From: Caulobacteraceae bacterium UBA5005
GTDB taxonomy: Bacteria; Pseudomonadota; Alphaproteobacteria; Caulobacterales; Caulobacteraceae
Assembly: GCA_002398405.1 (NCBI GenBank)
Contig: DGYN01000055.1
Location: 1-15,608 of the forward strand
Direction: 5' to 3'
Length of the DNA: 15,608 bases
Numbering within the stretch: the first letter of the stretch is position 1; each line of letters starts with the position of its first letter. Positions 14,407 to 15,608 of the stretch are shown piece by piece. The position numbers and the translations under genes are program-made. Under the pieces are notes generated by a model, which did no database searches, had not been told where the DNA came from, and saw only the letters and a list, made by a program, of their open reading frames with translations.

Positions 14407-14751
14407 GAGACCCTCCCTTTCGCGATTGGAGGGCGCGGCTTCGCAGATTGGATGCAGAGCGAATCTAATTGAAGGAGGGGCGCCTATCGCGCACGGGTTC
14501 GGGGAGCGCCGGTCCATCCGCTCTTGCGAGCCTCAAGTCCGTCGCTCCCCTTCCGCTTCCGGATCCGCGTCGCCGCGTCCCCGGTTGCCCATTCATAAGA
14601 CGCCTAAACCCCTGGAAACACAAGGCTTCCTGACGCGTAACGGTGCATAAACGAGCTTAGCTGCTGGAAGGCCTTTCCGGGTTGGCGGCGCGAACCCCCA
14701 GTCCCAGCTTATCCACAGCTTATCCCCCAAATGGCGCACCGGCTGGCGGTT
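14407..14751. other. 345-bp gene-poor spacer
   Basis: Both flanking genes are on the minus strand, so this is the 3' flank of the secreted-protein gene and the promoter region of the DUF2306-like gene. Seen here: a GAATC (CcrM-type) at 14461, a relatively AT-rich stretch around 14590-14660, a near-palindrome GGAAGGCCTTTCC at 14666-14678, and a DnaA box in a tandem repeat at 14705-14728. A 43-codon minus-strand reading frame (14596-14465) exists but has no good ribosome site and Arg/Gly-rich content, so I do not call it. No tRNA fold or clear intrinsic terminator was found. Confidence 0.6.
14705..14728. promoter_or_regulatory. DnaA box in a tandem direct repeat
   Basis: TTATCCACA at 14709-14717 is a perfect consensus DnaA box. 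It lies in a tandem 10-bp repeat, CAGCTTATCC at 14705-14714 and again at 14716-14725, with an 11-bp period. The second copy gives TTATCCCCC (14720-14728), matching seven of nine bases of the box. One helical turn between two sites is suited to cooperative DnaA binding. No origin genes, AT-rich unwinding element or wider box cluster is present, so a regulatory or DnaA-sequestering role is more likely than a replication origin. Confidence 0.45.
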
Positions 14752-15315
14752 CTACCAGGGCTCGCAACTGGCCTGGGCCCCGATCCTGAAGCTCGTCCCC
14801 TTCAACTCCCGCCCGACCTGACCACCCAGGTGGCCGCCTTTGAAGGTGACGTTGCCGCCGCTGATCGCGAAGGTCCCGGGGTTCTTGTTGTCGAGATCCG
14901 TATAGCGGTTCCCGGGGAGCACCTTGAACCCCAACCCGATCATCGGCCGCCCGCCCGACCCGTAGCAGGCGTATTCGCCTATCTTCAGACCGGCGGCCGC
15001 GGCCGCGGTCTTCGGCGCCGCTGGGGCCGCCGTTTTCGCGGCGGCAGGGCCGATGCGCCCTGTCGCCTTACGAATGGAGCCAGGGGAGTTCTGCGCGATG
15101 TAGACGCCTTCCGTTCTGGAAAGCGCCGGATAGGCTGAGCAGCGGGCCCTGACAATCTGGGGGCCGGGCTCGGTCACCACGCAGGGCACCCAATGCTTGC
15201 TGGCCTCGATTTCCACGGCCTCTCCCACGGCAAAACTCTGTTGTGCCCGGGCCGGAGCCGCGGCGGAAAGGGCCAAAAGACCAAGCGCGGACGCCAGGAG
15301 AATTTTTTGGGGCAT
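14752..15315 (-). CDS. Secreted protein of unknown function, same build as the 2826-3809 product
   Basis: No named family is recognised. The 187-residue product starts with a strong signal peptide (MPQKILLASALGLLALSAAA, likely cut at ARA-QQ, residue 24). Residues 27-83 form a unit starting VGEAVEIEASKHWVPCVV and ending SPGSIRK, reminiscent of agenet/Tudor-like small barrels. An Ala/Pro/Lys linker covers about 84-108. A C-terminal beta-rich domain covers 109-187 (KIGEYACYGSGG, GFKVLPGNRYTDLD, GTFAISGGNVTFKGGHLGG). Four cysteines (45, 59, 117, 184) could form one disulfide within the N-terminal domain and one within the C-terminal domain. ATG 15315 is chosen for the signal peptide and GAAGAGG about nine bases upstream; an ATG 12 codons earlier would spoil the signal. 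It is divergent from the lipoprotein gene at 15453. Confidence 0.75.
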   Translation of the reverse strand: MPQKILLASALGLLALSAAAPARAQQSFAVGEAVEIEASKHWVPCVVTEPGPQIVRARCSAYPALSRTEGVYIAQNSPGSIRKATGRIGPAAAKTAAPAAPKTAAAAAGLKIGEYACYGSGGRPMIGLGFKVLPGNRYTDLDNKNPGTFAISGGNVTFKGGHLGGQVGRELKGTSFRIGAQASCEPW

Positions 15316-15368
15316 GGTCTCAAACCTCTTCCGGAACGGCGTGTTCGCCACACCCTACAACCTTTTTG

Positions 15369-15408
15369 GCCAGCGAGGTTGACGGCTGGCGAAAGACGAT
15401 GCCAACTC
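15369..15408 (+). promoter_or_regulatory. Candidate housekeeping promoter with an overlapping operator-like inverted repeat
   Basis: TTGACGGC (15379-15386), a 14-bp spacer and GCCAACTC (15401-15408) fit the Caulobacter housekeeping promoter pattern TTGACgS-N10-14-GCTANAWC, with mismatches in the -10. It lies about 45 bp before the lipoprotein ATG. The inverted repeat GCCAGC (15369-15374) ... GCTGGC (15385-15390), spacer 10 bp, brackets the -35 core, which is where a repressor would block the promoter. No regulator gene is adjacent. Confidence 0.4.
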
Positions 15409-15452
15409 GCTTTCTGCGTGCGCTGGGGGCGTCACGACGAGGGGGTGCGCCT

Positions 15453-15608
15453 ATGAAAGCGTCTAAGGTCTTTGCGACCGCGAGCAAGTTTGCGGCGGTC
15501 GTCGCCGTTTCCGCCATGCTGGTGGCGTGCGGCGGGGGAGGAGGCGGCGGCGGAGGTCCCGGCGTGAGCCCAACGCCCAGCCCCACACCTACGCCGCCGC
15601 CTCCTCCC
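15453..15608 (+). CDS. Lipoprotein with poly-Gly and Pro/Thr stalk, 3' end outside window
   Basis: Only the first 52 residues are visible. They begin MKASKVFATASKFAAVVAVS, followed by the lipobox MLVAC with Cys26 as the predicted lipidated residue. The Cys is followed by nine glycines and a PTPSPTPTPPPPP run. This is a typical flexible tether of an outer-membrane or surface lipoprotein whose functional domain lies beyond the window. GAGGGGG sits eight bases before the ATG, and a candidate promoter is at 15379-15408. Identity and function cannot be stated without the rest. Residue +2 is Gly, not Asp, so retention in the inner membrane by the classical Lol-avoidance rule is not indicated. Confidence 0.8.
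   Translation, partial: MKASKVFATASKFAAVVAVSAMLVACGGGGGGGGGPGVSPTPSPTPTPPPPP

Noticed and set aside
14465..14596. Minus-strand small frame of 43 codons in the gene-poor spacer
   Set aside because: Weak ribosome site at poor spacing, Arg/Gly-rich product, and no sign of conservation that can be judged here.
14590..14640. AT-richer stretch that looked like a possible attachment site or tRNA end
   Set aside because: No tRNA arms could be paired, no integrase or duplicated repeat is present, and the impression rests only on resemblance.
14705..14728. Possible replication origin
   Set aside because: One perfect and one degenerate DnaA box are not enough; there is no box cluster, unwinding element or origin-linked gene.

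Overview
The window is high-GC bacterial chromosome with dense, often overlapping genes. It almost certainly comes from an alphaproteobacterium of the Caulobacterales. The strongest evidence is a divK-pleD pair: DivK has its phospho-acceptor at D53, and PleD is 454 residues long with the REC-REC-GGDEF layout, an RxxD at 359-362 and GGEEF at 368-372. A TipN-like polarity protein (two N-terminal membrane helices, a very long coiled coil, a C-terminal domain) agrees with this. Caulobacter or Phenylobacterium are the likeliest genera, but the sequence alone does not decide between them.

Layout. (1) 2-2757, plus strand: the 3' part of the elongasome transpeptidase PBP2 (mrdA) and the SEDS glycosyltransferase RodA, overlapping by ATGA. 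A secreted protein of unknown function follows (2826-3809). (2) 3814-5737, minus strand: a secreted esterase of the IroE/Esterase-D type and a proline iminopeptidase. (3) 5792-9551, minus strand: tipN, an L-Ala-D/L-Glu epimerase whose start overlaps the tipN stop (TGATG), and a small DUF423 membrane protein. This looks like one transcription unit. (4) 9652-11974, minus strand: ridA, a glycerophosphodiester phosphodiesterase and a FemAB-like acyltransferase, joined by two GTGA overlaps. (5) A 161-bp divergent spacer with a candidate CtrA box and a leader hairpin, then divK and pleD on the plus strand (12136-13873). (6) 13870-14406, minus strand: a DUF2306-like membrane protein whose stop codon lies within the same CTAG as the pleD stop. 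(7) A 345-bp gene-poor spacer with a perfect DnaA box inside a tandem direct repeat. (8) 14752-15315, minus strand: a second secreted protein with the same build as the one at 2826. It is divergent from a lipoprotein gene that runs off the window end (15453 onward).

How it fits together. Much of the window concerns cell-cycle-dependent growth and polarity: PBP2/RodA build the lateral wall, TipN marks the new pole, DivK reports polar kinase/phosphatase state, and PleD makes c-di-GMP at the differentiating pole. The dipeptide epimerase belongs to murein recycling. No defence system, CRISPR array, insertion sequence, rRNA or tRNA was seen. The least explained parts are the two related secreted proteins, the RidA-GDPD-FemAB operon, the DnaA-box spacer, and the placement of tipN beside divK-pleD.
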